A stretch of 64,000 bases of DNA, taken from contig RSEH01000189.1 in the NCBI GenBank assembly GCA_006503475.1, positions 1 through 64,000 on the forward strand, read 5' to 3'. The first letter of the stretch is position 1. The number at the start of each line of letters is the position of its first letter. Below are positions 39,245-48,752 of the stretch, piece by piece. A program made the position numbers and the translations under genes. Source of the DNA: Stentor roeselii (Eukaryota > Ciliophora > Heterotrichea > Heterotrichida > Stentoridae). The notes under the pieces were generated by a model. It saw only the letters and a list, made by a program, of their open reading frames with translations. It was not told where the DNA came from and made no database searches.

Positions 39245-39374
39245 TATTCTCAACCCAATTAATAACCCTAAATTTCACCTATTCCTAAAACTTCTCATTA
39301 AATATCTCAATCCACTAAAATAAACTAATCCCAAATCTTCACTTCACTAAAAAATCCTAAAATTTTTCCCATCC

Positions 39375-40385
39375 TCACTTTTTATAATCTTTTTTCTTGA
39401 GAGAATTGGTGTAATTAGCTAATCTCACAGCTTCCACCCACCTGATTTCAGAACTTTTACATCCAAGTAAAACTCCAACAATTCCAGTTTTTTTCTTCCT
39501 GAAACTAAAACAAAGACAAAACCCTGCAGCAGGAGTAGTTCCAGTCTTGACTCCATTAAACCCTTTATCAAGTAATAAGTTTGTATTAGTCCATTCTACC
39601 TTTCTTTGAGTCCCGTCATTTGTAATGTTTAATGAAAAGGTCTTAGTTGCTACTATTGCTGAAAAAATCTGGTTTTTCATTGCCTGGCAGGCAAGTTTGC
39701 AGATGTCTGAAGCTGAACTGAGGTTGATACTTGTTGACATCCCATGCGGGTTGTTGAAAACTGTTTGGTTCATTTCGAGATCAACTGCGATTTTATTCAT
39801 TTTTTCCACAAAAACACTTACAGGGCTCTCTTCTCGGTTGATGATCCCGCCGATGTACTCTGCCAGGGCCATAGCTGCATCGTTACCAGAAGGTAGCATC
39901 ATGCCATAAAGAAGATCAATTACTTTGATCTGGTCTCCTTCAAGCAATCCAGCAGTGGTTCCATCAGTTTCAGCTGCGGCTCTAGAAACAACAACAACTT
40001 CATCAAAACACCTTTTTCTTTGACTTATTTCATAAATGACAGTCAAACAAGTCATGATTTTAGTAAGACTTGCAACTTCTCTTTGAAAATCTTCGTTTTT
40101 TCCTTCAATTTTTATAACTTTTCCAGTTGTATAAACCACCCAACTTTCAGCTGAAAGTAAAGGTTTTACAACGATTTTTCTGGAAAGGCTTATCACATTT
40201 TTCATTCTTTTTTTGGACTTGGACCTTAAAATGAACTTGCTGTTAGTGGAGTTTTTTCGAATACCGGTTAAATTATCTCTTGTGTGGTTTATTGGAGTTA
40301 AGTTTTTGATTGTCCGTCCTCTGATGTGCTTTTTTAGGTTCAGGCTACAGCTGGGTAGGAAAGCCACTGAGGATTTTATCTCCAT
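39375..40385 (-). CDS. D-Ala-D-Ala carboxypeptidase-like serine hydrolase (peptidase S11)
   Basis: A 336-aa protein of the penicillin-binding / D,D-carboxypeptidase fold, a family best known for trimming bacterial peptidoglycan. All three active-site motifs are present in the right order: SLTK at 106-109 (nucleophile Ser106), SGN at 166-168 within MMLPSGNDAAMALAEYIGG, and KTG at 280-282 within GFNGVKTGTTPAAGFCLC. NNPHGM near 211 is also typical. The first 75 residues are basic, with no clear signal peptide, which differs from the secreted bacterial enzymes. Other ciliates have members of this family. Role: possibly digestion of bacterial wall fragments or a reused hydrolase. Confidence 0.88.
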   Translation of the reverse strand: MEIKSSVAFLPSCSLNLKKHIRGRTIKNLTPINHTRDNLTGIRKNSTNSKFILRSKSKKRMKNVISLSRKIVVKPLLSAESWVVYTTGKVIKIEGKNEDFQREVASLTKIMTCLTVIYEISQRKRCFDEVVVVSRAAAETDGTTAGLLEGDQIKVIDLLYGMMLPSGNDAAMALAEYIGGIINREESPVSVFVEKMNKIAVDLEMNQTVFNNPHGMSTSINLSSASDICKLACQAMKNQIFSAIVATKTFSLNITNDGTQRKVEWTNTNLLLDKGFNGVKTGTTPAAGFCLCFSFRKKKTGIVGVLLGCKSSEIRWVEAVRLANYTNSLKKKDYKK

Positions 40386-40407
40386 ATTAAAGTTTATTCG
40401 AGTTTAG

Positions 40408-40629
40408 CTAAACATGATATTTCAAGATCGTGTCGTTTATCTTCTCTGCGTTCTCGATTATTGTTGTCCATTGAGATACTGATAAACTTATTCCTTTCTT
40501 ACCTGGACGCATCTGTCCTGATTGGTCTTTGTAGTATTCTCGGATACTTATTAAGGTTTTACCTCGGAACTTTGTTACTTCGATGTATCTGGTTTCTGAT
40601 AATTGAACTTTTAACTCTTCTGAAGCCAT
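40408..40629 (-). CDS. SUB1: Transcriptional coactivator PC4/SUB1 domain protein
   Basis: A 73-aa protein made only of the PC4 single-strand-DNA-binding domain: VQLSETRYIEVTKFRGKTLISIREYYKD, then MRPGKKGISLSVSQWTTIIENAEKI. The order of beta strands, the 'P-G-KGISL' turn and the W-x-x-I/L helix match PC4. It lacks the Ser-rich N-terminal regulatory arm of human PC4, as many protist versions do. Nuclear; promotes RNA polymerase II transcription and protects single strands. It lies 22 bp upstream of the carboxypeptidase-like gene. Confidence 0.93.
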   Translation of the reverse strand: MASEELKVQLSETRYIEVTKFRGKTLISIREYYKDQSGQMRPGKKGISLSVSQWTTIIENAEKINDTILKYHV

Positions 40630-41344
40630 TTATGGGGGGTTTAATTATTTTTAGATTAATTGTTTGGAGGGTTGGGATTTGGGCGATGGTAGGGGATGGG
40701 ATTTAGGTGTTGAGGTTTAGGATTTATTAGAAAGTTGGGATTGTTTGGATATTTTATGAATTATTTGTTTCATGATTTTTTATAATGAAAGTATTTGTGA
40801 AGAACTAAATTTTAGTTCCTCAGTTTCAAAGAAATTTCACAAATTTATTTGAATTATATGATGAGCTCTGTAAAGCGAAAATTCTTCTAAATTATTAATT
40901 ACTTGAAGTAAAGTAACTAGCATATTGGATAATAAATTAAACAAATCTAACTGAGGCAATATTTATTTTCACATTCCTTCAGAGCCAAAACGTAGAGTTA
41001 TGGGTAATAAAATATCCTAAATAACTTATCTATCACTTCTGAAAAACGTAAATAAAATGAATCTCACCTAAATCAAACATTTTCAAATTTGAATACCTAA
41101 AAAATTTACACAATATAATATTACCAAATGATTATAAATATCAAACCCCTAATTTAAATTCAATCAAATCCCAACCCAAAAAGATGAACACCATCCAATA
41201 ATAATCTTCAAAACATCCATGATCCCTAAATCCTCTAAAATCTTCAAAAATCTTCTAAATCAATCCTCACTTTAAACCAATTTCCATAAAACCAGTTCCT
41301 GCCATCTAACTTTCTAATTAATAAACAATAATCTAAGCCTCACT
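40630..41344. other. Intergenic, nothing recognised
   Basis: 715 bp of AT-rich DNA between PC4 and an orphan gene. One short inverted repeat (GAACTAAA and its complement around one T, near 40802) is the only structure seen. Confidence 0.5.
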
Positions 41345-42058
41345 TCAAGCTTCAGTAATAGAAACCCCAAGATCCTTGATCATCTGAGTCATGACATAAG
41401 TTTTGAGTTTATTCCAATTTTCCTCACACTCAATACTATCAGTCCTGCTATTCCTATGAACTTTCGGCTTAAACCCAAACTTCCTAATTAACACCTTGCA
41501 ATCCAAACACGCGAAAACAACCTGAACAAACAAAGAATAAGCTTCTCTCACAAAAGATTCCGAAAAAAATTGTCTACAGAATTGATCATTAAAAGATTTA
41601 GAGTTAGACTCAATCGTTCTTTGACTTCTCGCTTCAGTTTGAGGGCCAGTGTCAGTTCTCGAGATGCGAGTAAAAAACACAGAATATTCATTAACATAAT
41701 TCATGAAATCTTCCCAAGCTTGTCGAGATTGCGAAGAACTTTCAATGACTTCTCCAAGTTTTTTATTCGGCACTTTTCGGTTGAGGCCTTCTCGAATTGA
41801 TCTTTTGAATGACCTGATGATTTGGATTCGAAGGTATTCTTTTTTAGGAGGTCTGTTGTTTTTGTTGATGAATAGTGAAAGAGTGTCTTTTTCGATTCTT
41901 GAGACTGATTGAGTTCGTTTTAGGGATTGATTTAAAAAAGTATCTGGAAAAGTTCCTTGGGTTGAGATTGGTTCGATGTTGTCGAGATTTATTAGATCTG
42001 GAATGAAGTCGAGTTTTTCATCGGGGAAAGATTCGTCTTCTTGTAGCGGAGAGGCCAT
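41345..42058 (-). CDS. Hypothetical protein, 237 aa
   Basis: No family recognised. The N-terminus is acidic (QEDESFPDEKLDFIPDLINLDNIEP), followed by a basic region (KEYLRIQIIRSFKRSIREGLNRK, about 74-96) and a C-terminal helical part with two cysteines (FACLDCKVLIRKFGFKP). The middle is Ser/Arg-rich. The composition and intact frame indicate a real gene. It lies 105 bp downstream of the Hook gene on the same strand. Confidence 0.6.
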   Translation of the reverse strand: MASPLQEDESFPDEKLDFIPDLINLDNIEPISTQGTFPDTFLNQSLKRTQSVSRIEKDTLSLFINKNNRPPKKEYLRIQIIRSFKRSIREGLNRKVPNKKLGEVIESSSQSRQAWEDFMNYVNEYSVFFTRISRTDTGPQTEARSQRTIESNSKSFNDQFCRQFFSESFVREAYSLFVQVVFACLDCKVLIRKFGFKPKVHRNSRTDSIECEENWNKLKTYVMTQMIKDLGVSITEA

Positions 42059-42163
42059 TTGTTAATCTATAAATACGAATAAAAGATTTGGCAGGTGGAT
42101 TGAGAAGGGTGAAAACTTTAAGAGTGGTTAAATATGATGATGTTAGACTAATTATATTAACTA

Positions 42164-44479
42164 TTACTGCTTTTTGTTCATTATCTTCTTCATTCGGTCA
42201 GTCTCGTTAGCTACCAGCTTCGAGAAGTACTTTACCATCCTGGCTGATTCTTTCCAACATATGGTCAGTTCTTGATTTGTTCGCATTTGTTTCTCGTTTT
42301 CTTTTTCTAACTCAGCTAGGGCTAGCTTTAGCTTGTTTACCTCGTCGGTTGATACCATGCTTGGGTCTTTTAGCATCATTGCTTTTTTCCATTCAAGGAG
42401 ATTGCTTTTTTTTACATTTAATAGCTGTGACTGGATTTCGTCTTTTTCTTTTTGAATTTGAGTGATGGCATCTTCAGCCTGACGAGCAAGTTGCTCCGAT
42501 TTCCATTCAAACTCTTGTTTATGTTTAACAATAGCTTCAATCCTTTCATTCTCAAGTAATTTAAAAATCTCTTCCTTCGACCTCACCAGATCATCAATTT
42601 TTTCAGTTTTTTCCTTCAGCCTCTGATTAAGTTCATTAACTTCAAGAGTCAAAAACTTATTAATTTGTTCTAAGTTCATGATTTTCTGAGGCAATTCCTC
42701 AATATCCCCAGTGGCGGTAGTGACAGCTTCAAATGACTTAAATCTTTCATTCATAAGTTTTAAATTAAGTTCAAGATCCCTGATTTTATATTCTTTTTCA
42801 TGAATTTTGCTATTAAGCCCAACAGCTTCTTCCCTTCCCTGAACATACTTTTTATAAATAGAGTCTTTTTCTTCATACAAAACTCGAATATCACTGAGCA
42901 GCTGGTCTTTATAGTTCTTCAAAGAGCTCAACTCATACTCAACATTCTTCAATTTTTCCTTTTCATTGTCGCTTTCAGTGTATTTCTCTGAAAGTCTCTG
43001 AAGTTGGTCAGACATGGCTTCATTTCGACTCATTAACTGACTGATAAGAGTAGAACTGCAATAATTTCTTCCTTCGATTTCTTCATTTTGCATTTTAATG
43101 GTTTCTCGAGAACGTTTTAATTCTGACTTCTTTGTAATTATCTTGGTTCTGACCTGGTTTAGTTCTTTCATCAAAGAGTCGACTGTAAGACTGGCTCCCA
43201 TCAAGTTTCTGTTGTGTCTTCTGTAGTCCTCGTTATCAGGACGGCTGCTGATAAAAGAGTCTTCTGAGACGAAGGAGGAGTCAAGAGGAACTTCAAGTTC
43301 GTGGATTCTGTTTTGTAAGAAAAGGATTTTGTCACTCATTTCAATCATGGCTTTATTTAACTTTAACAGTTGTTTTTCCTTTGCCTCTAAAGTGACAGTC
43401 AGGCGGTCTACTTTTTCTCTTTCTTTGTTGAACTCTTCTTTTAGAGTGGTTGAAGATCTTTTGTATTGCTGGTAAGTTTCGATTTCATCTCGATGTTCAA
43501 TAATAAGTTTTTCCATGTTTTCATTGGCTCTCTTGATTTCTATCATCTTTCTTTTCATCTCAGTCATTTTTTCTATCTTTTTCTTGTAATTTTCTAAGGT
43601 TTTTTCCGACTGTTTCACCAGGTAAATCTTTGACTGGGCAATATCGAGTTCATCTTTTAAATGAGAAACATCTTTATCGTATTTATCTTTCAAGTCTTTC
43701 AGCTGATCCTGCAGCGACTCAAGAAGTAAATTTTTATGTGCAAGTTTTTTTTCCAGTTTATGATAAATTTCAATATTTTCTGGAGCATTTCTTCCATGTC
43801 GAGATGAAAGCTGATGTTGAAGTTCAACAACAGTAAACTTCAAATCTTCATTTTCCTTGTAAAGTCCTTCTTTCAGGTCTCGATACTTAGAAACTTCAAG
43901 AGCCAGTTCTGACATCTGTTCTAAAAGACGATTTTTTTCGTTTTTAAGAATTTCTATTTCTTTCTTGTTCAGTTCAGTACTTTGTATCAGGTCCTCTCCG
44001 CCCTCCCCAAGTGCTTTTTTAATGAAAAGCATTAATGAATACTGAGACCTTTCGTCAAGGTCCATGATTCTTCTGATAAAAGTTTCTTTTTGTGGACAGT
44101 TAATGATCACTACAAATACCAGCTCTAAAAACGCGATGATATCTTCAGGATTCGCTTTTCTCGCTATTGAGCCCAGACGTATATCATTGAAGAGAACGTA
44201 AGGAATTTTTAAATAATTAGTCAAGTAATTGTCGATTGCTTTTTTAAGCCGGCGTAGATTCGCCAGTTTTAAAGCCCAGTTATTTTGAATGTCAAGAGTA
44301 ATACTTCCGATATCAAAAACTTCAGGAGAGCTGAGTAAAGAGTACATATTTGACAATAGTTCAAATAAAATGATGCCGTCATTGAGGTCACTAAGTGAAT
44401 AACATTTTTTGGTAAGGCCGTTGTTGTTTATCTAAGTAAGCCTTACCCAGTTGATTATGCCCTGGTGCAGGTCGTCCAT
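42164..44479 (-). CDS. HOOK: Hook-family dynein adaptor
   Basis: A 766-aa cargo adaptor that links vesicles to dynein-dynactin. A 15-nt intron (44432-44446) holds an in-frame TAG; joining gives MDDLHQGIINW then INNNGLTKKCYSLSDLNDGIILFELLSNMY, the first helices of the Hook domain (a calponin-homology-like fold). The domain continues LKLANLRRLKKAIDNYLTNYL, NPEDIIAFLELVFVVIINCPQKE, FIRRIMDLDERSQYSLMLFIKKAL to about residue 165. The rest is heptad-rich coiled coil, where dynein-activating adaptors contact dynein. Length is close to human HOOK1-3 (about 720). Before splicing the Hook domain lacks its first helix. Confidence 0.9.
44432..44446 (-). other. 15-nt intron in Hook gene
   Basis: Reads GTAAGGCTTACTTAG on the minus strand, A at position 10, phase 0, directly after a Trp codon. 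Confidence 0.92.
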
Positions 44480-44497
44480 GAAAATTATTAGATAATT
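44480..44497. promoter_or_regulatory. 18-bp divergent promoter gap (Hook / 122-aa gene)
   Basis: Two ATGs on opposite strands only 18 bp apart, the shortest divergent gap in the window. Confidence 0.6.
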
Positions 44498-44866
44498 ATG
44501 GATGCCTTTCAGTATGCTCAAGGGTTCGTTAGGGGACTCGGACCTTTTGAGTACCGTGGAAAAAACCCTGACTTTTACAAGCAGCGACTCAGGGAAAACG
44601 CGAAGCCTTTGAGGAATTCTTTTCAAGTTGAAGACGGGTACAAGTACCTTGTACCTTCCAAGTGGCATACAACTGGATGGAAATATACTCATCTTCCGAA
44701 GGTAGAAAAATCTACTGATTGTGAAAAAGGAGAGTTTTTAAGTACTTATTCAGCCGCTTTTCAAGTACCTAAGCTGAAAAATAGGCAGACTTCGCAAGTT
44801 CCTAGAAATTCTTACTCGCGTCCTTATACGAACTGGAAACTTTCTACTTTAAGGATGAGTTTATAA
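44498..44866 (+). CDS. Small protein, possible axonemal inner protein, 122 aa
   Basis: No certain family. It is short, aromatic-rich and lacks long helices (NPDFYKQRLRENAKPLRNSF, YKYLVPSKWHTTGWKYTHLPK, STYSAAFQVPKL). Such small Tyr/Pro/Trp-rich, extended proteins are typical of microtubule inner proteins of cilia, and the phrase YSAAFQ resembles those. This is a guess from style, not from homology. It is divergent with Hook, itself microtubule-related, and the two share an 18-bp promoter region. Confidence 0.6.
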   Translation: MDAFQYAQGFVRGLGPFEYRGKNPDFYKQRLRENAKPLRNSFQVEDGYKYLVPSKWHTTGWKYTHLPKVEKSTDCEKGEFLSTYSAAFQVPKLKNRQTSQVPRNSYSRPYTNWKLSTLRMSL

Positions 44867-44906
44867 TTCAGATAATTAAGATTTTAATAACACATAACTG
44901 CAAAAG

Positions 44907-45938
44907 TTAGTCTGACACGTACCTGGTGCTTAGATTTCTGCAGCCATCGCCTGAGTACTTTTCAAACTCGCAGTTTTTCACAAATGGATGTTCTAACAGC
45001 TCTGCGACGTTTTTTCTGAGAGTTGGACGTCGGCAGAAGCAAGAATTCAAAAAGTCCCTTAAGTTATGTGAGTACTCTTCAGGTATCTTCGGAAGACTCT
45101 GACTTCCAACAACGGCTTCGACAACTTTTAAAGTGTCTCCAAACTCCGACCACGGTGCTTTGCCAGTGGCCATTTCAACAACAAGACATCCAAGACTCCA
45201 GACATCAGCAAACCGTCCATGTCCAGTTTCCAGAATGACTTCGGGTGCCATCCAGTTAGGTGTCCCAGTGACAGAAGCAGTGAACTCGACACCTAAAAGG
45301 CTTTTAGCAGATCCAAAGTCGGCTAACTTACAAAGGCCATCATCAGTGACAAGAATATTCGTTCCTTTAATATCCCTATGAATCACTCCATGCATGTGGA
45401 GGTACTCAAGTCCTCTCAAGATCTGAAATGTGTAGATTTTTATTAAACTTTCACAAAACGCCCCGTGTTTTTGAAGTAAGCTGTTAATTGTTCCTCCTGA
45501 AACGAATTCCATGAAGATTTGAAGAGAATTCTCTGAAACTTTACTTCCCAGGTACCGGACGATGTTAGGATGATGTAGTTCGCTGAGGATTGAAACTTCT
45601 TCAGTGACTCGGCTAGACCCTGCTGATATGCAAAAAGGAATTTCTTTTATTGCAATTAAGTCACCTGAAGGTATAGTCTTTGCTAATAAGACACTTCCGT
45701 AGCTTCCTTTACCTACACAGCCGATTAGCTCGTAGTCTGTCGGACATACTGGTGCTAAAGAAAAACCTTCTTGAAGAAGTAGTTTTTGATAATGACTTTT
45801 TTGTCTGTTTTTAAAGTAAAGTGAATCTGAGTAGATCTCAGGATGTTCTACTCCAAGTTTCGTGTCTACTTTGAAGGTCTGGAATTTTTTATTCAGTTTC
45901 ACAGGTTTTGACTGAGAACCACAGCAAATGACTCCCAT
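44907..45938 (-). CDS. MAPKKK/STE11-like kinase, dually lipidated N-terminus
   Basis: A 343-aa Ser/Thr kinase of the MEKK type. It begins MGVICCG, a strong signal for N-myristoylation with neighbouring cysteines for palmitoylation, so it is probably bound to the plasma membrane. Kinase domain 69-330: Gly loop VGKGSYGSVLLAK, Lys98, HRDIKGTNIL at 187-196, DFG 207-209, activation end TGTPNWMAPEVI at 224-235. Gly-Thr-Asn in the catalytic loop and GTPNWMAPE are MEKK hallmarks. Almost all of the protein is kinase, with no regulatory extension. A MAP kinase lies 3 kb away. Confidence 0.92.
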   Translation of the reverse strand: MGVICCGSQSKPVKLNKKFQTFKVDTKLGVEHPEIYSDSLYFKNRQKSHYQKLLLQEGFSLAPVCPTDYELIGCVGKGSYGSVLLAKTIPSGDLIAIKEIPFCISAGSSRVTEEVSILSELHHPNIVRYLGSKVSENSLQIFMEFVSGGTINSLLQKHGAFCESLIKIYTFQILRGLEYLHMHGVIHRDIKGTNILVTDDGLCKLADFGSAKSLLGVEFTASVTGTPNWMAPEVILETGHGRFADVWSLGCLVVEMATGKAPWSEFGDTLKVVEAVVGSQSLPKIPEEYSHNLRDFLNSCFCRRPTLRKNVAELLEHPFVKNCEFEKYSGDGCRNLSTRYVSD

Positions 45939-46009
45939 TTATACACATTTATTCAATGTGATCACCACTGATACTTTCTTTAATTTCTGTCATTTTCTAT
46001 ATCATATCA

Positions 46010-47850
46010 TTAGATTCTATTCTTATAAGCGATGTAAGCATTCAACTCATTAGTCTGCAACTGCAAAACCAAAAACTTTCCTTCAACGTTCTCTTCAATA
46101 AGCGACAAAATCTTGCAAGCATATCTCCAGACCTTCGTATTTTCAATGAAAAATCCTGCAGCGACACAGTGTAAATCTCCACAATTTGGAAGAGCAGCTA
46201 AAAAGTACTCTAAATTTTCAGCATTCCACAAAAGTTCTAAAATTTCTTTATAAACCGTTTCAATTCCTTCAAACTTCTCAGTGATATGCATAAGTCTCAA
46301 TTTTAAAAGTGCTAAAAAAACATCTTCGCACATATTTCCTTCACTTTTCGCTTTAAGCGCGAGGTACTTCAAGGAAAGTTCTCCACAACTTCCGATATCA
46401 GGCAGTTTACTTTGAAACATTTCAAAAACATTAGGGTGCACCTTTGAATCCAGCACATGTCTTGTAAAGTCAAAAAACTGGCTTCGAAGAAGCAGCTCTG
46501 GACTTGGGTCGAATTTCAAGTTTTCCATCAAGTTTTTCATGAAATCATTTAAAATTTGAGGAGTGGAAACAGATGTCAGGACTTCTCCTGTGTCAAGATC
46601 TGCAAGTAAGTCCCACCATTGTTCTCGATGGCGGAAAAGTGGGTTGTTCGCCCCGGCAACGAAGAAGGAAGAGTTGAGAAGTTCTAAGTCACTTAAGGCA
46701 ACGTAAGGAAAGACGTGTTCTTGAAGGATAAAAGGAATTGGCGGTGAAATTAAACTTGCAACTGCCAAGGTCATGTTACAGATCAGGTGACAAGGCTTGT
46801 TCCTTGCGAAGATCACGACTCGCTTTTCTTGAAGTAAACAATTATAGATTTTTATCAGTTTTTCTTGAAAAATATCAAAAAGTTTCTTGAGTCCTGGAAC
46901 GATTAACTCATCGTCGAGTAGTAAAGAGTTGATTTCTGTGAAGATGTTGAGACTGTCATATGAAAAATTTATTGTTTTGGATGACTCGAACTGGTAACCA
47001 CGGTCAATGCAGGACCTGAGCAGCTTTATTCGAGGTTCTGGAAGGTCTGAAGAGGGCCAGTCGACTGAGTTGACTGTCTTGTAAAGTCTTTTTAGGATTC
47101 TTGATGATCTTTCAGGTCTTTCTAAGAGTTTGGTCAGTGCGATTGAGATGAGACTGTCGAGTTGGACTACGTGTTTACTTGGAGATATCACGGCAAGACC
47201 CATTATTTTTACTCCTCGCTGAGATGATGAGGACTTTTGGATTGAACCTACTGTTAAACAGTAAACTAGTTCAGTTGAAAGGACTTTTGACTCTGTTTCG
47301 CATGGAGGGTCTTCTATCATTAGGTGGAGAATTCGATCTAGCTCTTTTATATGATTTTTAGAAGTGTGTAAACCGAATGCTCTTCCTTCTAGTGAGTAAA
47401 AACTTGAAAAGTCTTCTTTTAGGATCGTGAATTGAAGGTCGGAATGGATTTCTCTGTGTTTTTATTACATTTCTTGTAATTTTTTCATGTCTGAGGAGAT
47501 TACAAGGAAAAATTTACCGTTTGATTCTGAAAATGATAGAAAACATAATTCTGAAGTTGGAGATACTTCTACCCAGTCATCTTGATACTCATAAAGTTCA
47601 ACTTTAAAGCGAATCCTAGAAAGTCTTTTGAACCTACTTAACTCTACCAAGTTTTCCCTTGAAAATCCTTATTTTTCCCTTTCCTTCTAATCAAGACAAC
47701 AGCAGAGTCCTGTGTAAAATTATGCAACCCTTCAGGCAAGATATAATTTTCCAGTGCAATCTGATCATCATCCAACAACGAAGGGTACTTAAGAGTGCAT
47801 TTGGCGCCTTCAGTATCATGAAATTCAGCAACCACAAGAGACTGAATCAT
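46010..47850 (-). CDS. DENN-domain protein with a PH/EVH1-like insert
   Basis: A Rab-GEF-type protein of 603 aa, built from three exons. Exon 1 is a uDENN start: VVAEFHDTEGAKCTLKYP..YILPEGLHNFTQDSAVVLIRR. A 14-nt intron (47634-47647) and a 15-nt intron (47454-47468) follow; both hold in-frame stops. Exon 2 into 3 gives a segment that reads like an EVH1/PH fold: RFKVELYEYQDDWVEVSP, CFLSFSESNGKFFLVIS, FSSFYSLEGRAFGLHTSKNHIKELDRIL. Then the core DENN: LLLDDELIVPGLKKLFDIFQEKL, LLQEKRVVIFARNK, LASLISPPIPF-like, EHVFPYVALSDLELL, GANNPLF. The best match is the AVL9/DENND6 group. The 14-nt splice is less sure than the other. Confidence 0.75.
47454..47468 (-). other. 15-nt intron in DENN gene
   Basis: Reads GTAATAAAAACACAG on the minus strand, A at position 10, phase 2. 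It contains in-frame stops. Confidence 0.85.
47634..47647 (-). other. Probable 14-nt intron in DENN gene
   Basis: Reads GTAGAGTTAAGTAG on the minus strand. A 14-nt removal is the simplest way to join the uDENN exon to the next frame (11 or 23 nt would also keep frame). The branch-like A at position 9 keeps the same distance to the 3' end as A10 in the 15-nt introns. Confidence 0.65.
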
Positions 47851-47872
47851 ATTTACTAATTAAAATTTCTAT

Positions 47873-48619
47873 CTAAACCACTTCACAATTCTGACAATTT
47901 CCTGACCCGTCTTCCGTTTCATTTCCAAACCTTTCAAAGCTATCATTAAGTCTTTCAATGACTTCTTTGAGTTCTCTATTTTCCATTTCCTTTTGTTTCA
48001 AGTCCTGCTCACTTCTCTCAATTCTCGACTGGATCAAGTAAATCTCCTGATGCAATTCTTTTATTTGTTCCAGCAGAAGATTCGAAGAGTCCGAAGGGAC
48101 TTTGCAAGCACTCATGTCATACTCTTCATACTTTTCTTCATCATTATCTAATTTTTCCTTCATTTTCACAATTTGCTCTTTAGTCCCTTGAGCCTCGTCA
48201 ATGATTTCAATGACAGATCCTTTCATTTCATTGAGTTCACTTTGATAGACTTTTAGTTCTTTTTCAGCTCGGATTGCGTCGTTCCGACTTTGTTTGTTCG
48301 CTGATTTAAACAGTTGTAGCTGGTCTTGAAGCGCTTTAAACATATTTTGACTGCTTTGCTTGATCTTCTTCACACTGCTTGACTCGACAGAAGAGTTCAG
48401 AATTGAAGCGTCTTCTCTTGCAGATGCGTTGAGAGACTCAAGTTTGGCTTCGCGCTTTGAAGATGAAATTGACATTTCTTTCAAAGTCTCTTCGAGTTCA
48501 TTTGGGATTTCGACACCTGAGTCTTTGCTGAGATGGTTTATTATGTTTAGCTTGTCGGAGACTTCTTTTAAAAAATCGGTGCTCACGCCTTTGGACTTTC
48601 CGTTTGCTTTAGGTTTCAT
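47873..48619 (-). CDS. Coiled-coil protein, 248 aa, unknown
   Basis: An alpha-helical, charged protein with coiled coil at about 25-130 and 165-230. No family recognised. The end is CQNCEVV: the last four residues fit the loose CaaX shape, but Glu at the first 'a' makes prenylation doubtful. The start is a basic, Ser/Lys-rich stretch. It lies 22 bp upstream of the DENN gene on the same strand. Confidence 0.65.
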   Translation of the reverse strand: MKPKANGKSKGVSTDFLKEVSDKLNIINHLSKDSGVEIPNELEETLKEMSISSSKREAKLESLNASAREDASILNSSVESSSVKKIKQSSQNMFKALQDQLQLFKSANKQSRNDAIRAEKELKVYQSELNEMKGSVIEIIDEAQGTKEQIVKMKEKLDNDEEKYEEYDMSACKVPSDSSNLLLEQIKELHQEIYLIQSRIERSEQDLKQKEMENRELKEVIERLNDSFERFGNETEDGSGNCQNCEVV

Positions 48620-48752
48620 TTAAATATAATGTCATGATTTTGAGAAAGGGTTTGGGTTTATCATTGATGGAGTGGCTTTTGATGTCATTTCTAAATTGGA
48701 AAATTTAGGGTATGGAAGTCATTTAGTATCTGAAATAAATTGGTAATAAAGT

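Noticed and set aside
44432-44692. Minus-strand 86-codon frame over the Hook 5' end
   Set aside because: It is antisense to the 122-aa gene and out of frame with Hook; a shadow.
47873-47890. CaaX prenylation signal (CEVV) on the coiled-coil protein
   Set aside because: Glu at the first aliphatic position makes a real CaaX box unlikely; noted only as a possibility.
48608-48619. Start of the 248-aa coiled-coil gene as part of the MAPK gene
   Set aside because: Opposite strand, with a 133-bp spacer; the two are separate divergent genes.
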